From: Virgisporangium ochraceum
GTDB lineage: Bacteria; Actinomycetota; Actinomycetes; Mycobacteriales; Micromonosporaceae
DNA length: 64,000 nt
Assembly (NCBI RefSeq): GCF_016863655.1
Contig: NZ_BOPH01000080.1
Span: 34,291 to 98,290 of the forward strand
Direction: 5' to 3'
The position numbers and the translations under genes are program-made. Numbering within the stretch: the first letter of the stretch is position 1; each line of letters starts with the position of its first letter. The notes under the pieces are model-generated. The model did no database searches, was not told where the DNA came from, and saw only the letters and a program-made list of their open reading frames with translations. Below are positions 47,656 to 57,100 of the stretch, piece by piece.

Positions 47656-50040
47656 GTGTCCAGCGTGGTTGACCTGTTCATCGGCGAGAACATCACCGCC
47701 GAGCACCAGCGCGGCGGCACCCGGGTGGCGCTGCCCACCGCCGACTTCACGACCCACGGCGTCATCGTCGGCATGACCGGTTCCGGCAAGACCGGCCTCG
47801 GCGTGGTGCTGGTCGAGGAGGTGCTGCGCTCCGGCGTCCCGTGTCTGTTGATCGACCCCAAGGGGGACCTCACCAACCTCCTGCTCACGTTCCCGGACCT
47901 GGCACCGGCCGACTTCCGGCCCTGGGTGAACGCCTCCGACGCGCAGAAGGCGGGCCAGAGCCTCGACGACTTCGCCGCCGCGCAGGCGAAGACGTGGACC
48001 GACGGGCTCGCCGGATGGGGCCTCGGCGGAGCCGACATCAGCGCGCTGCGCGCCGCGACGTCGTTCACGATCTACACGCCAGGGTCGACCGTCGGCGTCC
48101 CGCTGAACCTGGTCGGCTCGCTGCGCGCGCCGACCGGCACCGCCGACGCCGAACTCGTCCACGACGAGATCGAAGGCTTCGTGACCGGCCTGCTCGCGCT
48201 CGTCGACATCGACGCCGACCCGCTGTCGTCGCGCGAACACATCCTGCTGTCCAACCTCATCGACACGGCCTGGCAGCAGGGCCGCGACCTCGACCTGCCC
48301 ACACTCGTCGGCCAGGTGGCCGACCCGCCGGTGCGCAAGCTCGGCGTCTTCGACCTCGACACGTTCTTCCCGCCCCGCGACCGCATGGACCTCGCGGTGC
48401 GGCTCAACGGGCTGCTGGCGTCGTCGTCGTTCGCCGCCTGGTCGCAGGGCGTCCCGGTGGACCTGGACGCCATCCTGCGACCCGGCGGGAAGCCGGCGGC
48501 GGCGATCGTGACCCTCGCGCACCTGTCCGACCAGGAACGCCAGTTCGCCGTCAGCCTCATCCTGTCGAAGCTGGTCACGTGGATGCGGCGCCAGTCGGGC
48601 ACCACCGACCTGCGCGCCCTGGTCTACCTGGACGAGGTCGCCGGCTACCTGCCACCGACCGCGACGCCGCCGACCAAGAAGCCCATCATGCTGCTGATGA
48701 AGCAGGCCCGCGCGTTCGGCGTCGGCGTGGTGCTGGCCACCCAGAACCCCGTCGACATCGACTACAAGGCGCTGACCAACGCGGGCACCTGGGTCGTCGG
48801 CCGCCTGCAGACCGAGCGCGACAAGGCGCGTCTGCTCGACGGCATGACCGCCGCGGCCGGAACCGTCGACGTGGCCGCGGTCGGCGACACCATCTCGGGT
48901 CTCGGCAAGCGCGAGTTCGTGCTGCGGCGCGCCGGCAAGGACAGGCCGGAGGTGTTCACCAGCCGGTGGGCGATGAGCTACCTGCGCGGCCCGCTCGACC
49001 GCGACCAGATCCGCTCGCTCATGTCCGGCCGCGAGGTCGCGCCGCCGGCGTCCGCGGAACCCGCGGCACCCGCGGCGCCCGCGCTGGGTTCGGACGAGAC
49101 GTCGGTCGTGCCCGAGGTCGCCGCGGACACGCCGGTGCGATGGGTCGACCCGGCCGCGCCGTGGCTGGCGTCGGTCGGCGGGGCCGCCGGCGGTGGGACC
49201 CGGTACGAGGCGGCCGCCGTCGCCCGGGTCCGGCTGCGGTTCGACGAGGAGAAGGCCGACCTGGTCGTCGACCAGGAGTGGGAGGCCGTACTGTTCCCGC
49301 TCGTCGCGCAGCCCAGCGCGTCCACCGCGGTGGCCGTCGACTACGACGACCGCGACCTGCGCGAGGCCGCGCCCACCGGCGCGGCCTACGCCCTGCCGGC
49401 CGCACCCGTGAAGGAGCGCCGGTTCTGGACGGCCATGCGCCGCGACCTCGCCGACCACCTCGTCCGCAGCCGGACGGTGGAGATCTTCGCCAACCGCGAC
49501 CTGAAGGTCTACTCCCGCCCCGGCGAGACCCGCGACGACTTCCTGCTCCGCTGCACCGCGGCCGCCGACGCGAAGGCCGACGAACAGGCGGCGACGCTGC
49601 GCGCGAAGTACGAGGCCAGGGCTAAGACGGTGCGGTCGCGGCTGCAGGACGCCGAGGACCGGGCGGAGCTGGCCCGCGACCGGCAACGGTCCAGCCGCCT
49701 CTCCGAGGTGGCGCACGTGGCCGGCGACGTGCTCGGCAGCTTCCTCGGCGGCCGGAGCCGGGCCAGCGCCCTGTCGAAGGCGGCCGGGTCGCTCGGCGGC
49801 ATCGCCAGCCGTCGCGGACGGTCCAGCGCCGCGTCCGACCGGGTCGACGCCGCCGAGAACAAGGTCGGTCAGCTGCAGCAGGACCTGGCCGACGTCGAGG
49901 CCGACCTGGCGCGTGAGCTGACGGCGATCCAGACGGCGTGGGACGCGAAGGCCGCCGCCGTGGAGACCGTCGAGGTCGGGCTGGAGCGGACCGACGTGCA
50001 GGTGACCCAGCTCGTGCTCGCCTGGCTCCCGGTCGGCTGA
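47656..50040 (+). CDS. HerA/FtsK-like ATPase with C-terminal coiled coil
   Basis: The 794-residue protein starts at a GTG (an in-frame GTG three codons on is possible). Walker A is GMTGSGKTGLG near residue 40, the strand CLLIDPKGDL follows, and Walker B is LVYLDEVAGYLPP near residue 321. FGVGVVLATQNPVDIDYKAL is the sensor motif typical of HerA helicases. After residue 460 comes a linker, then a segment rich in R/D/E with a coiled coil (about 710-775). HerA-like ATPases are ring translocases for DNA processing or secretion. No NurA nuclease is adjacent, so the partner is unknown. Confidence 0.9.
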   Translation: MSSVVDLFIGENITAEHQRGGTRVALPTADFTTHGVIVGMTGSGKTGLGVVLVEEVLRSGVPCLLIDPKGDLTNLLLTFPDLAPADFRPWVNASDAQKAGQSLDDFAAAQAKTWTDGLAGWGLGGADISALRAATSFTIYTPGSTVGVPLNLVGSLRAPTGTADAELVHDEIEGFVTGLLALVDIDADPLSSREHILLSNLIDTAWQQGRDLDLPTLVGQVADPPVRKLGVFDLDTFFPPRDRMDLAVRLNGLLASSSFAAWSQGVPVDLDAILRPGGKPAAAIVTLAHLSDQERQFAVSLILSKLVTWMRRQSGTTDLRALVYLDEVAGYLPPTATPPTKKPIMLLMKQARAFGVGVVLATQNPVDIDYKALTNAGTWVVGRLQTERDKARLLDGMTAAAGTVDVAAVGDTISGLGKREFVLRRAGKDRPEVFTSRWAMSYLRGPLDRDQIRSLMSGREVAPPASAEPAAPAAPALGSDETSVVPEVAADTPVRWVDPAAPWLASVGGAAGGGTRYEAAAVARVRLRFDEEKADLVVDQEWEAVLFPLVAQPSASTAVAVDYDDRDLREAAPTGAAYALPAAPVKERRFWTAMRRDLADHLVRSRTVEIFANRDLKVYSRPGETRDDFLLRCTAAADAKADEQAATLRAKYEARAKTVRSRLQDAEDRAELARDRQRSSRLSEVAHVAGDVLGSFLGGRSRASALSKAAGSLGGIASRRGRSSAASDRVDAAENKVGQLQQDLADVEADLARELTAIQTAWDAKAAAVETVEVGLERTDVQVTQLVLAWLPVG

Positions 50041-50044
50041 CGCA

Positions 50045-50465
50045 TCAGTCCGTCACCGGGATGTTGTGGTTGACCCGGAACAGGTTCTTCGGGTCGAACC
50101 GCCGCTTGACGCCCACCAGCCGTGCGAACGCGTCGGGCGCGTAGGCGGCCCGTACCCGGTCGGGCGAGGTGTCGTAGGAGGTCAGGAAGTTGACCTGCGA
50201 CGCACCGGCCGACCAGGGTCGCATCGCGTCGAGCAGGGCGTCGAGGGCCGGCCGGAAGGCGCCGTCCATGCCCGGTGCGCCGACGGCGGCGGCGAAGAGG
50301 TGGAAGCGCGCGTCCGGCCGGGTCACGGCGCTCGGCGTCGACGGCGGCCGGCTCAGCGCTCCGCCGAGGTGCCGGACCTCGACCATCACCAGCGGCGAGT
50401 CGACCGCGGGCCCGGCGGCGGCAACCAGCGCGTCGACGGCGTCGGCCGGGGCCGGCCCGCCGCTG
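50045..50465 (-). pseudogene. C-terminal fragment of a BBE-type FAD oxidoreductase
   Basis: The reverse strand encodes about 140 residues of the berberine-bridge family C-terminus: VMVEVRHLGGALSRPP, ASQVNFLTSYDTSPDRVRAA, YAPDAFARLVGVKRRFDPKN and LFRVNHNIP before the stop at 50045. The FAD-binding N-terminal two thirds are absent; the frame becomes non-homologous at about 50465, exactly where a plus-strand SARP gene fragment begins. It has no start codon of its own. Confidence 0.75.
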
Positions 50466-51928
50466 TCCGACCTGAACGGCGGGTACGCGACCGCGCAGCG
50501 GGCCCGCCTGGAGCCCCTGCACCCGGCGGCGCAGGAGGTGCGGTTCGCCGCCGAGGTGGGCGGCGACGACCCCGCCGCGACGCTGCTCGGCGACCTGTCG
50601 GCGTTCGTCGAGGCGTACCCGCTGCGGGAACGGCCGCGCGAGCTGCTGATGCTGGCCCTGTACCGGGCCGGCCGGCAGGCCGAGGCGCTGGAGGTGTACC
50701 ACTCCGGCCGCGTCCACCTGCGTGACGCGCTGGGCATCGACCCGGCGCCGGCGCTGCGGCGGCTGTTCGAGCGGATCCTGGCCGCCGATCCGGACCTCGG
50801 CCCGGTGTCCGGGCCGGTCACGGCCGGGTCCGTCGCGGCCGGGTCCGTCGCGGCCGGGCCGGTCGCGGCCGCGACGGTGGGGCCGGGGGAGGCCCCGATG
50901 GACCTGCCTCCACCGCTCGTCGACTTCGTCGGCCGGTCCGCTGACCTGCGCAGAATCGCCACCGCGCTGCGCGCCGACCGCGCCGTCGTCGGCATCGCCG
51001 GACTGGACGGCGCCGGTCGCACCGCCACCGCGGTGCACGCCGCGCACCGGGTCGCCGACGCGTTCCCGGGCGGGATCCTGTACACCGACGCGGCGATGGA
51101 GACCGACCCCGCGCGGGCCCTCGCGACCTGGGTCCGCGCGGTCAGGGCGCCGCTCCCGGCGGACGCCTCACCGTGCGACCTCGCCCTGGCCCTGCGCCGG
51201 GCCACCGGTGGCCGCCGCGTCCTCGCCGTCCTCGACGACGTCGAGCGGGCCGACCGGGTCGACCTCGTGCACGCCGCCCTGCCGTCGGGTGGCGTGTTGT
51301 TCACCACCCGCCGCCGGCTGCCCGAACTGCCCGACGCGACGTGGGTCACGCTGCCCCCGCTACCGACCGCGGACGGGCTGGAGCTCCTAGCCCGGCTCTC
51401 GGGCGGCGCCGGATCGACGCCGAGCCGCGGGCCGCCCGTCGCCTGGTCACGGTGACGTCCGGGTTCCCGGTCCCGCTGCGCTCGCTGGCCGGGCGGATCA
51501 ACGCCCGCGCGCGGTGGAGCCTCGCCGCGATCGCCGACCAGCTCGAGGCGGAGCTTGAGCAGGGTGGTGAGCTCCAGCACGAGGAGTGCGTCGCGGCCGA
51601 AGCACCGTTCACCCGCGCCTACGAGCGGCTGGCGCCGGCGCGGGCGAGGGTCTTCCGGATGGCCGCGGTACCCGACGCCGCCGAGGTGTCGGTCGACGAC
51701 GTCGCCGCCCTCCTCGGGCTCCCGGTCCACGCGGCCTGGCGGGAGCTGGACGCCCTGGTCGACGCGTTCCTCATCGAGGAGGCCGAGGTTCCGGGCCACT
51801 ACCGCTACCGGGGGCTGATCCGCCGGATCGCGCGGCGCCACGCCGGTCTCGTCGACGGCCCGGAGGCCATCGCCGGGGCGCTGGGCCGGCTCGCCGCGGC
51901 CGCGCGTCCGCTGGTCGCCACCGGCTGA
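50466..51928 (+). pseudogene. 5'-truncated and frameshifted SARP/AfsR-type regulator
   Basis: From about 50470 the plus strand encodes the second half of a bacterial transcriptional-activation domain (TAQRARLEPLHPAAQE, AYPLRERPRELLMLALYRAG, RQAEALEVY), then an NB-ARC ATPase whose P-loop is degenerate (GLDGAGRTATA instead of G-x-G-G-x-G-K-T). The OmpR-type DNA-binding domain is missing. Near 51400 the frame shifts by one base, after which the NB-ARC end and winged helix continue (ARRLVTVTSGFPVPLRSLAG, RVFRMAAVPDAAEVS) to a stop at 51928. TPRs are absent. A non-functional regulator. Confidence 0.8.
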
Positions 51929-51932
51929 CCCG

Positions 51933-51994
51933 GACCGTCACGCGGACGGTGACCGTCACGCGGACGCTGACCGTCGCGCGGACGCTGGCCGTCA
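51933..51994. repeat. 18-bp tandem repeat, 3.4 copies
   Basis: Units at 51933-51950, 51951-51968 and 51969-51986 share the pattern CCGTCACGCGGACGCTGA with one to three differences, and a partial fourth follows to 51994. The array fills the gap between the SARP remnant and the stop codon of the ATP-grasp gene and overlaps that stop. The imperfect copies show it is not a recent expansion. Confidence 0.7.
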
Positions 51995-52858
51995 CATGGC
52001 CGCGGCGGCGGCCGCGACGAGGGCGTCCGGGGCGATGGTGGCCGGGCGGTCGCTGACCTGGCCGTCGCCGAGCTCGATGACCCGCCACACGCCGTCGTCG
52101 CGACGGGCCAGGTCGACGGTGACGAACGGCAGGCCCAGCGCGGCGACGGCCGGCGCGACCGGGGTGGGGTCGCAGTCGGGCGGCGGGAGGTCGTGCGGGG
52201 TGTCGGGGTGCGCGCCGACGAGCCGGCAGACACCGTCGACCCACCAGGTGCGCACCTCGGCCGAGTCGAACCGTTCGAAGCGACGCAGCACGAACCCGCC
52301 GACGAACGCGTCGCCGCGCAGCTCCCGGAAGCGGCCCGCCACGGCCCACGCCCGGGCCCGGTCGGCGACGTCGGGGATGAACGCCGCCTCGGTCCAGTAG
52401 TGCTTCATCGACTTCGTGTAGTCGCGCAGCACCGCCGCGCCGGGGCCGAGGGCGTCGCAGGCCCGCGCGAAGTCGTCGGGGTCGTCGCCGCGCGTCCACA
52501 CCGTCGCCGGGGTGAGGTCGGCCAGCGCGTCGTACCAGCCGGGCAGCTCGTGCGCCCGCCGGTACTGCTCCGGGCCGGTCACCAACCGGACGCCGCGGTC
52601 GGCCAGCGCCCGCGCGAACGCGGCGTACCCGTCGCCGCGCAGCATCCAGCCTCGGTACACCGCGGGCCGCGGCCCGCCCGGTCCGTCCGTGCCCGGTACC
52701 CCGGCGACCGCCCGTCGCGCTCCGCCGTCGGTGTCCAACGCGTCGTGGTCGACCAGCGCGACGTCGATTCCGGCCTCGCGCGCGGCCCGGGCCTCGTCGG
52801 CGAAGTGTCCGTCGGGCCGTCGCGCCCGCAGCACATCATGGGGGACCAGCAGCAGCAC
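51992..52858 (-). CDS. ATP-grasp (R2K-clade) domain protein
   Basis: About 288 residues from GTG at 52858 (starting LLLVPHDVLRARRPDGHFAD); an in-frame GTG at 52891 is the alternative, and neither has a strong ribosome site. The C-terminal half has the ATP-grasp features of the DUF4343/R2K group: VLRDYTKSMKHYW with the Lys, FVLRRFERFDSAEVRTWWVD, and FVTVDLARRDDGVWRVIELG with the metal-binding E-x-G-D. Family members are predicted to be carboxylate-amine or phosphate ligases of uncertain substrate. Divergent from a ROK kinase with 54 bp between starts. Confidence 0.85.
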   Translation of the reverse strand: MLLLVPHDVLRARRPDGHFADEARAAREAGIDVALVDHDALDTDGGARRAVAGVPGTDGPGGPRPAVYRGWMLRGDGYAAFARALADRGVRLVTGPEQYRRAHELPGWYDALADLTPATVWTRGDDPDDFARACDALGPGAAVLRDYTKSMKHYWTEAAFIPDVADRARAWAVAGRFRELRGDAFVGGFVLRRFERFDSAEVRTWWVDGVCRLVGAHPDTPHDLPPPDCDPTPVAPAVAALGLPFVTVDLARRDDGVWRVIELGDGQVSDRPATIAPDALVAAAAAAM

Positions 52859-52912
52859 CGCTCGATCGTGCCGCTCCGACGGCCGGACCACAACGTCGGG
52901 TACAACAGCGTC

Positions 52913-53725
52913 ATGAGCGCTGTCGGAGTCGACATCGGCGGGACCTTCACCCGGGTCGCCGTCGACGGCACCGTCGTCGCGCGGTGGCGCACCGACCCCG
53001 ACTACGACCGGCAGCTGGCGGCGTTGGCCGCTGTCGTTCCCGCCGACCCGGCCGGGATCGGGGTGTCGGTGGGCGGCCGGGTCGATCCGACCGGCCGCGC
53101 GGTGACGGTCGCGTTGAACCTGCGCGGGTACGAGGGGCGCGCGCTGCGCGACGACCTCGCCGACGCCTTCTCCTGCCCCGTGCGGATCGCACACGACGCG
53201 ACGTGCGGGCTGCTGGGGGAGCACGAGTACGGCAGTCTGCGCGGCGCGGACCGGTGCGGCTACGTGACGTTGTCGACCGGCACGGGATACGCCGTGCGGC
53301 TGGGACGCGGCGGGCACTTCGTCGCGACGACGACGGAGGCCGGTCACCAGCTCGTCGCCGGCAACGACCGGCCGTGCTCGTGCGGCCAGGTCGGCTGCCT
53401 GGAGACGCTGACCGGCGGGCGGGCACTCGAACGGGCCGGCACCCGGCTGTCCGACGTCGACGACGACGCGTTCTGGCGCGACTACGCCGCGGCGCTCGCC
53501 CGGGGGCTGGCGAACTTCGCGCTGGTGAGCGGCGTCGACACGGTCGCCCTCGGCGGCGCGGTCGCGGTGCGCCGCGCGGGGTTGTGGCCGGTGCTGCGCG
53601 AACGGCTCGCCGACATCCTCACCTACCGCCCGCTCACCGTCGTACCGGCGGCACTCGGTGAGGACGCGCCGCTCTCCGGCGCCGTCGTCCTGCTGACGGC
53701 ACCGGAGGGGAGCGTCCTGCACTGA
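52913..53725 (+). CDS. ROK-family sugar kinase
   Basis: The 270-residue protein has the phosphate-1 motif VDIGGTFTRVAV at residue 5, the GHE-like segment EAGHQLVAG, and the zinc-binding CSCGQVGCLE near residue 155, all defining ROK proteins. There is no helix-turn-helix, so this is a kinase (glucokinase, N-acetylglucosamine or similar hexose kinase) rather than a repressor. A catalytic Asp is present (RIAHDATCG). The chitinase 6.5 kb downstream makes amino-sugar phosphorylation attractive, but that is inference. Its last codons run directly into the lectin remnant on the other strand. Confidence 0.9.
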   Translation: MSAVGVDIGGTFTRVAVDGTVVARWRTDPDYDRQLAALAAVVPADPAGIGVSVGGRVDPTGRAVTVALNLRGYEGRALRDDLADAFSCPVRIAHDATCGLLGEHEYGSLRGADRCGYVTLSTGTGYAVRLGRGGHFVATTTEAGHQLVAGNDRPCSCGQVGCLETLTGGRALERAGTRLSDVDDDAFWRDYAAALARGLANFALVSGVDTVALGGAVAVRRAGLWPVLRERLADILTYRPLTVVPAALGEDAPLSGAVVLLTAPEGSVLH

Positions 53726-53726
53726 G

Positions 53727-53965
53727 GTATTTGTTCGCGTAGACGCTGGTCAGGTCGCCGGCCGCGGTGGCCGTCCACTGCTGGGAGGCGCTGCCGTGGC
53801 AGTCCCAGAGGTGGGTCTGCGTGCCGTTGGCGGTGCTGGGTCCGGCGACGTCCAGGCACTTGCCGAGGGCGCGCCGTCGGTGCCGTTGGCGGGGTTGGCG
53901 CGGGCGACGTCGACGCACTTGCCGGCGAGACCGGTGACCGGGCCGGTGCGGTGCCCCCACCGCCG
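53727..53965 (-). pseudogene. Ricin-B lectin (CBM13) domain fragment
   Basis: The reverse strand reads TGLAGKCVDVARANPANGT and then, after a frame change near 53870, ALGKCLDVAGPSTANGTQTH, LWDCHGSASQQW and DLTSVYANKYL. These are Q-x-W lectin repeats almost identical to those ending the chitinase at 61.2-61.6 kb. About 20 codons between the first and second repeats are missing and the frame is broken. It has no start and no catalytic domain, so it is the leftover of a second secreted carbohydrate-active gene. Its left end is fused to the end of the ROK kinase gene. Confidence 0.8.
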
Positions 53966-54157
53966 CCGCCGGACTGGGTGCCCGACCGGTTCCCGTCCCT
54001 CACTGCTTGACAGTAACGGGGACCGGTCCGCGACCTTCGCCATTGTTGCACGAAGTGATCTCTTCATAACCTAAGGTAACGGCTGCCCCCGGGTGGGCGT
54101 AGTGAGTGTGCCCCGCACCACGACCGTTCCGGGGCAGCCAAGCGGGAGGTGCGGGAG

Positions 54158-57100
54158 ATGACGCTGGTGGACATCGCGCGTCGGCACCGGTCGGCGGTTC
54201 GCCGGTCGGCGTCCATGTGCGCGATCGCCGCACTGGTGACGGTGGGCGCGGTCTGGGCGTTGCCGACCGCGCACGCGACGACGTCACCCTGCACCGACAA
54301 CACGACCCCGACACTGCTCAGCACGGTGACGTGCACGACGCCGGGCACGCTCACGCTGTCGGTGCCCAACGGCACCTCCACGGTCGACGTGACGGTCGTC
54401 GGTGCCGGCGGCGGTGGCGGATACCCGTCCGGTTCCCACGCGGGAGGCAACGCCGCCCAGGTCACCGGCACCGCCACGCTCCCGGCGAACACGGCCCACC
54501 TCCTGGTCGTCGTCGGCGCCGGCGGCGCCGGCGACAACGTCGGTGCGGGCGGCGGCGGAGGTGGCGGGTCCGCGGTCATGGCACTGGACGCCGGCAACGC
54601 CCTGCTGGCGAAGCTGGTCATCGCCGGTGGTGGCGGTGGCGGCGCCGACGACGGCGCGGGCGGCGACAGCGGCGCCGACGGCTCCACCTCCGCCGGCACC
54701 TACGCGTTCCCCGGCAAGGCGGCCAGCGGAGCATCGGGCGGCGACGGCGGAGGCGGCTACTCGGAGATGACCGAGGCCCCCGTCTCCCCGGCGGCCGACG
54801 GCGGCGACGACAACCCGGCCACCGCGACGGTCGCCGCCGGCGGCGCCGGCCGCGCCTACGGCGGATCGACCACGGGCGGCGACGGCGGCGGCGGGTACGG
54901 CGGAGGTGGTGGCGGCGGCGCCGGCGACTTCGACCCCAGCTACTACTCCGCCGGCGGCGGCGGTGGCTCGTCACACGTGTCAGCGGCCCTCGGCGGCGCC
55001 GCACCGTCGATCAAGAACGGCACCGGCGGCAGCGCCGGCAACGACGGCAGCAACGGCTCGGTCGAGCTGACCTTCAACGGGCTGACCGCTCCGGACCCGC
55101 CGACCGGCGTGTCGGCCGCGCGCGGCAACGGCCAGGCGACGGTGACGTTCACCCCGCCGGCCAGCAACGGCGGCGCCACCATCACCGGCTACACGGCGAC
55201 GTCGTCGCCGGGCGGGCACACCGGCACCTGCGCGGCGAGCCCGTGCACGGTGACCGGGCTGACCAACGGCACCCCGTACACGTTCACCGTGCACGCCACC
55301 AACAGCCAGGGTGACTCGGCCGAGTCGTCGGCGTCGGCGGCGGTCACCCCGTCGACGGTGCCAGGCCCGCCGACCGCGGTGTCGGCGACCGCCGGCGCCG
55401 CGCAGGCGTCCGTGGCGTTCACGGCGCCGGCCGCCGACGGTGGGGCGGCGGTCACCGGGTACACGGCCACCTCGAACCCGGGCGGGCTCACCGGGACGTG
55501 CGGGGCGAGCCCGTGCACGGTGACCGGGCTGACCAACGGCACCCCGTACACGTTCACGGTCACCGCCACGAACGTGGCCGGTACCTCGACGGCCTCGGCC
55601 GCATCGACGCCCGCCGTCACACCGACCGCCGCCCCGGGCGCACCGACGATCGGGACCGCGTCGCCCGGCGACACCCAGGCCTCGGTGGCGTTCACGGCGC
55701 CGGCCGACACCGGTGGGGCGACGATCACCGGATACACGGCCACGTCGGACCCGGGCGGATACACCGGCACGTGCGCGGCGAGCCCGTGCACGGTGAACGG
55801 CCTGACCAACGGCGTCGCGTACACGTTCACGGTCACCGCGACCAACGCGACCGGCACCTCGGCCGCGTCGGCGGCCAGCAACAGCATCACGCCGGCCGCC
55901 GTGCCGGGCGCGCCGACAGCGGTCGGCGCCACCGCCGGCGCCGGTCAGGCCACGGTGACGTTCACCGCCCCGGCCGGCGACGGCGGCGCCACCATCACCG
56001 GCTACACGGCGACCTCGTCGCCGGGCGGGCACACCGGCACCTGTTCCGCGAGCCCGTGCACGGTGACCGGGCTGACCAACGGCACCGCGTACACCTTCAC
56101 CGTGCACGCCACCAACGCGATCGGGGACTCGGTCGAGTCGGCCGCCTCGACGCCCGCCGTCACACCCACCGCCGTGCCCGCCGCGCCCACGATCGGCACC
56201 GCCACGCCGGCCGACGCCCAGGTGTCGGTGGCGTTCGTGGCGCCGGCCGACACCGGCGGGCAGCCGATCACCGGCTACACCACGACCTCCAGCCCCGGCG
56301 GGCTCACGGCGTCCTGCTCCGCCAGCCCGTGCGTGGTGACCGGTCTGACGAACGGCACGCCGTACACGTTCACGGTCACCGCGACCAACGCGACCGGCAC
56401 CTCCGCGGCGTCGGCGGCGAGTACCAGCGTCACCCCGGCCGCCGTGCCGGGCGCGCCGACCGGTGTGACCGGCACCCGCGGCGACGCCTCGGCGAGCGTC
56501 GCGTTCACACCGCCGGCCAGCAACGGCGGGTCGGCGGTCACCGGCTACACCGCGACCGCGTCGCCCGGTGGCGCGACCGGCACCTGTTCCGCGAGCCCGT
56601 GCACCGTCACCGGCCTGACGAACGGGACCTCCTACACGTTCACGGTCCGCGCCACCAACAGCACCGGCTCCTCCGCCGCCTCGGACCCGTCGGCACCGGT
56701 CCTCGTCGCCGCCGTGCCCGACGCGCCGACGGCGGTCGCCGCGGTCGCCGCGAACGCCCAGGCGTCGGTGACGTTCACCGCGCCGGCCGACACCGGCGGA
56801 CAGCCGGTCACCGGGTACACGGTCACGTCGAGCCCGGGCGGGGTCACGGCGTCCTGCGCGAGCAGCCCGTGCACGGTCACCGGGCTGACCAACAGCACCG
56901 CGTACACCTTCACCGTCCACGCGACCAACAGCGTCGGGGACTCTGCCGAGTCCACGCCCAGCACCGCGGTCACCCCGCTGCCGCCGCCGCCGGCACCGGC
57001 GGCACCCACCGCCACGCCGGCCGCGTCGGCGGTCACGGTGAGCTGGCCGGCGTCCGCGGCCGCGAACGTGACCGGCTACACCGTCACCGCGAACCCCGGA

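Noticed and set aside
47593..49716. A 707-codon minus-strand frame opposite the HerA-like gene
   Set aside because: Shadow frame without motifs; the plus strand has Walker A and B motifs.
51933..51994. Possible CRISPR array from the 18-bp repeats
   Set aside because: Units are directly adjacent with no spacers and are imperfect copies. No cas gene is present anywhere in the window.
54980..56920. A 646-codon open frame on the minus strand, and a 692-codon plus-strand frame at 55498-57576, inside the Fn3 gene
   Set aside because: Both are created by the repeated, G+C-rich Fn3 units. Their translations are Arg/Gly/His low-complexity and have no domain, while the chosen frame has a signal peptide, Fn3 domains and LPVTG.
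55091..57000. Possible CRISPR or transposon repeats from recurring 20-40 bp blocks
   Set aside because: The blocks are the conserved cores of in-frame Fn3 domains at about 270-bp spacing.
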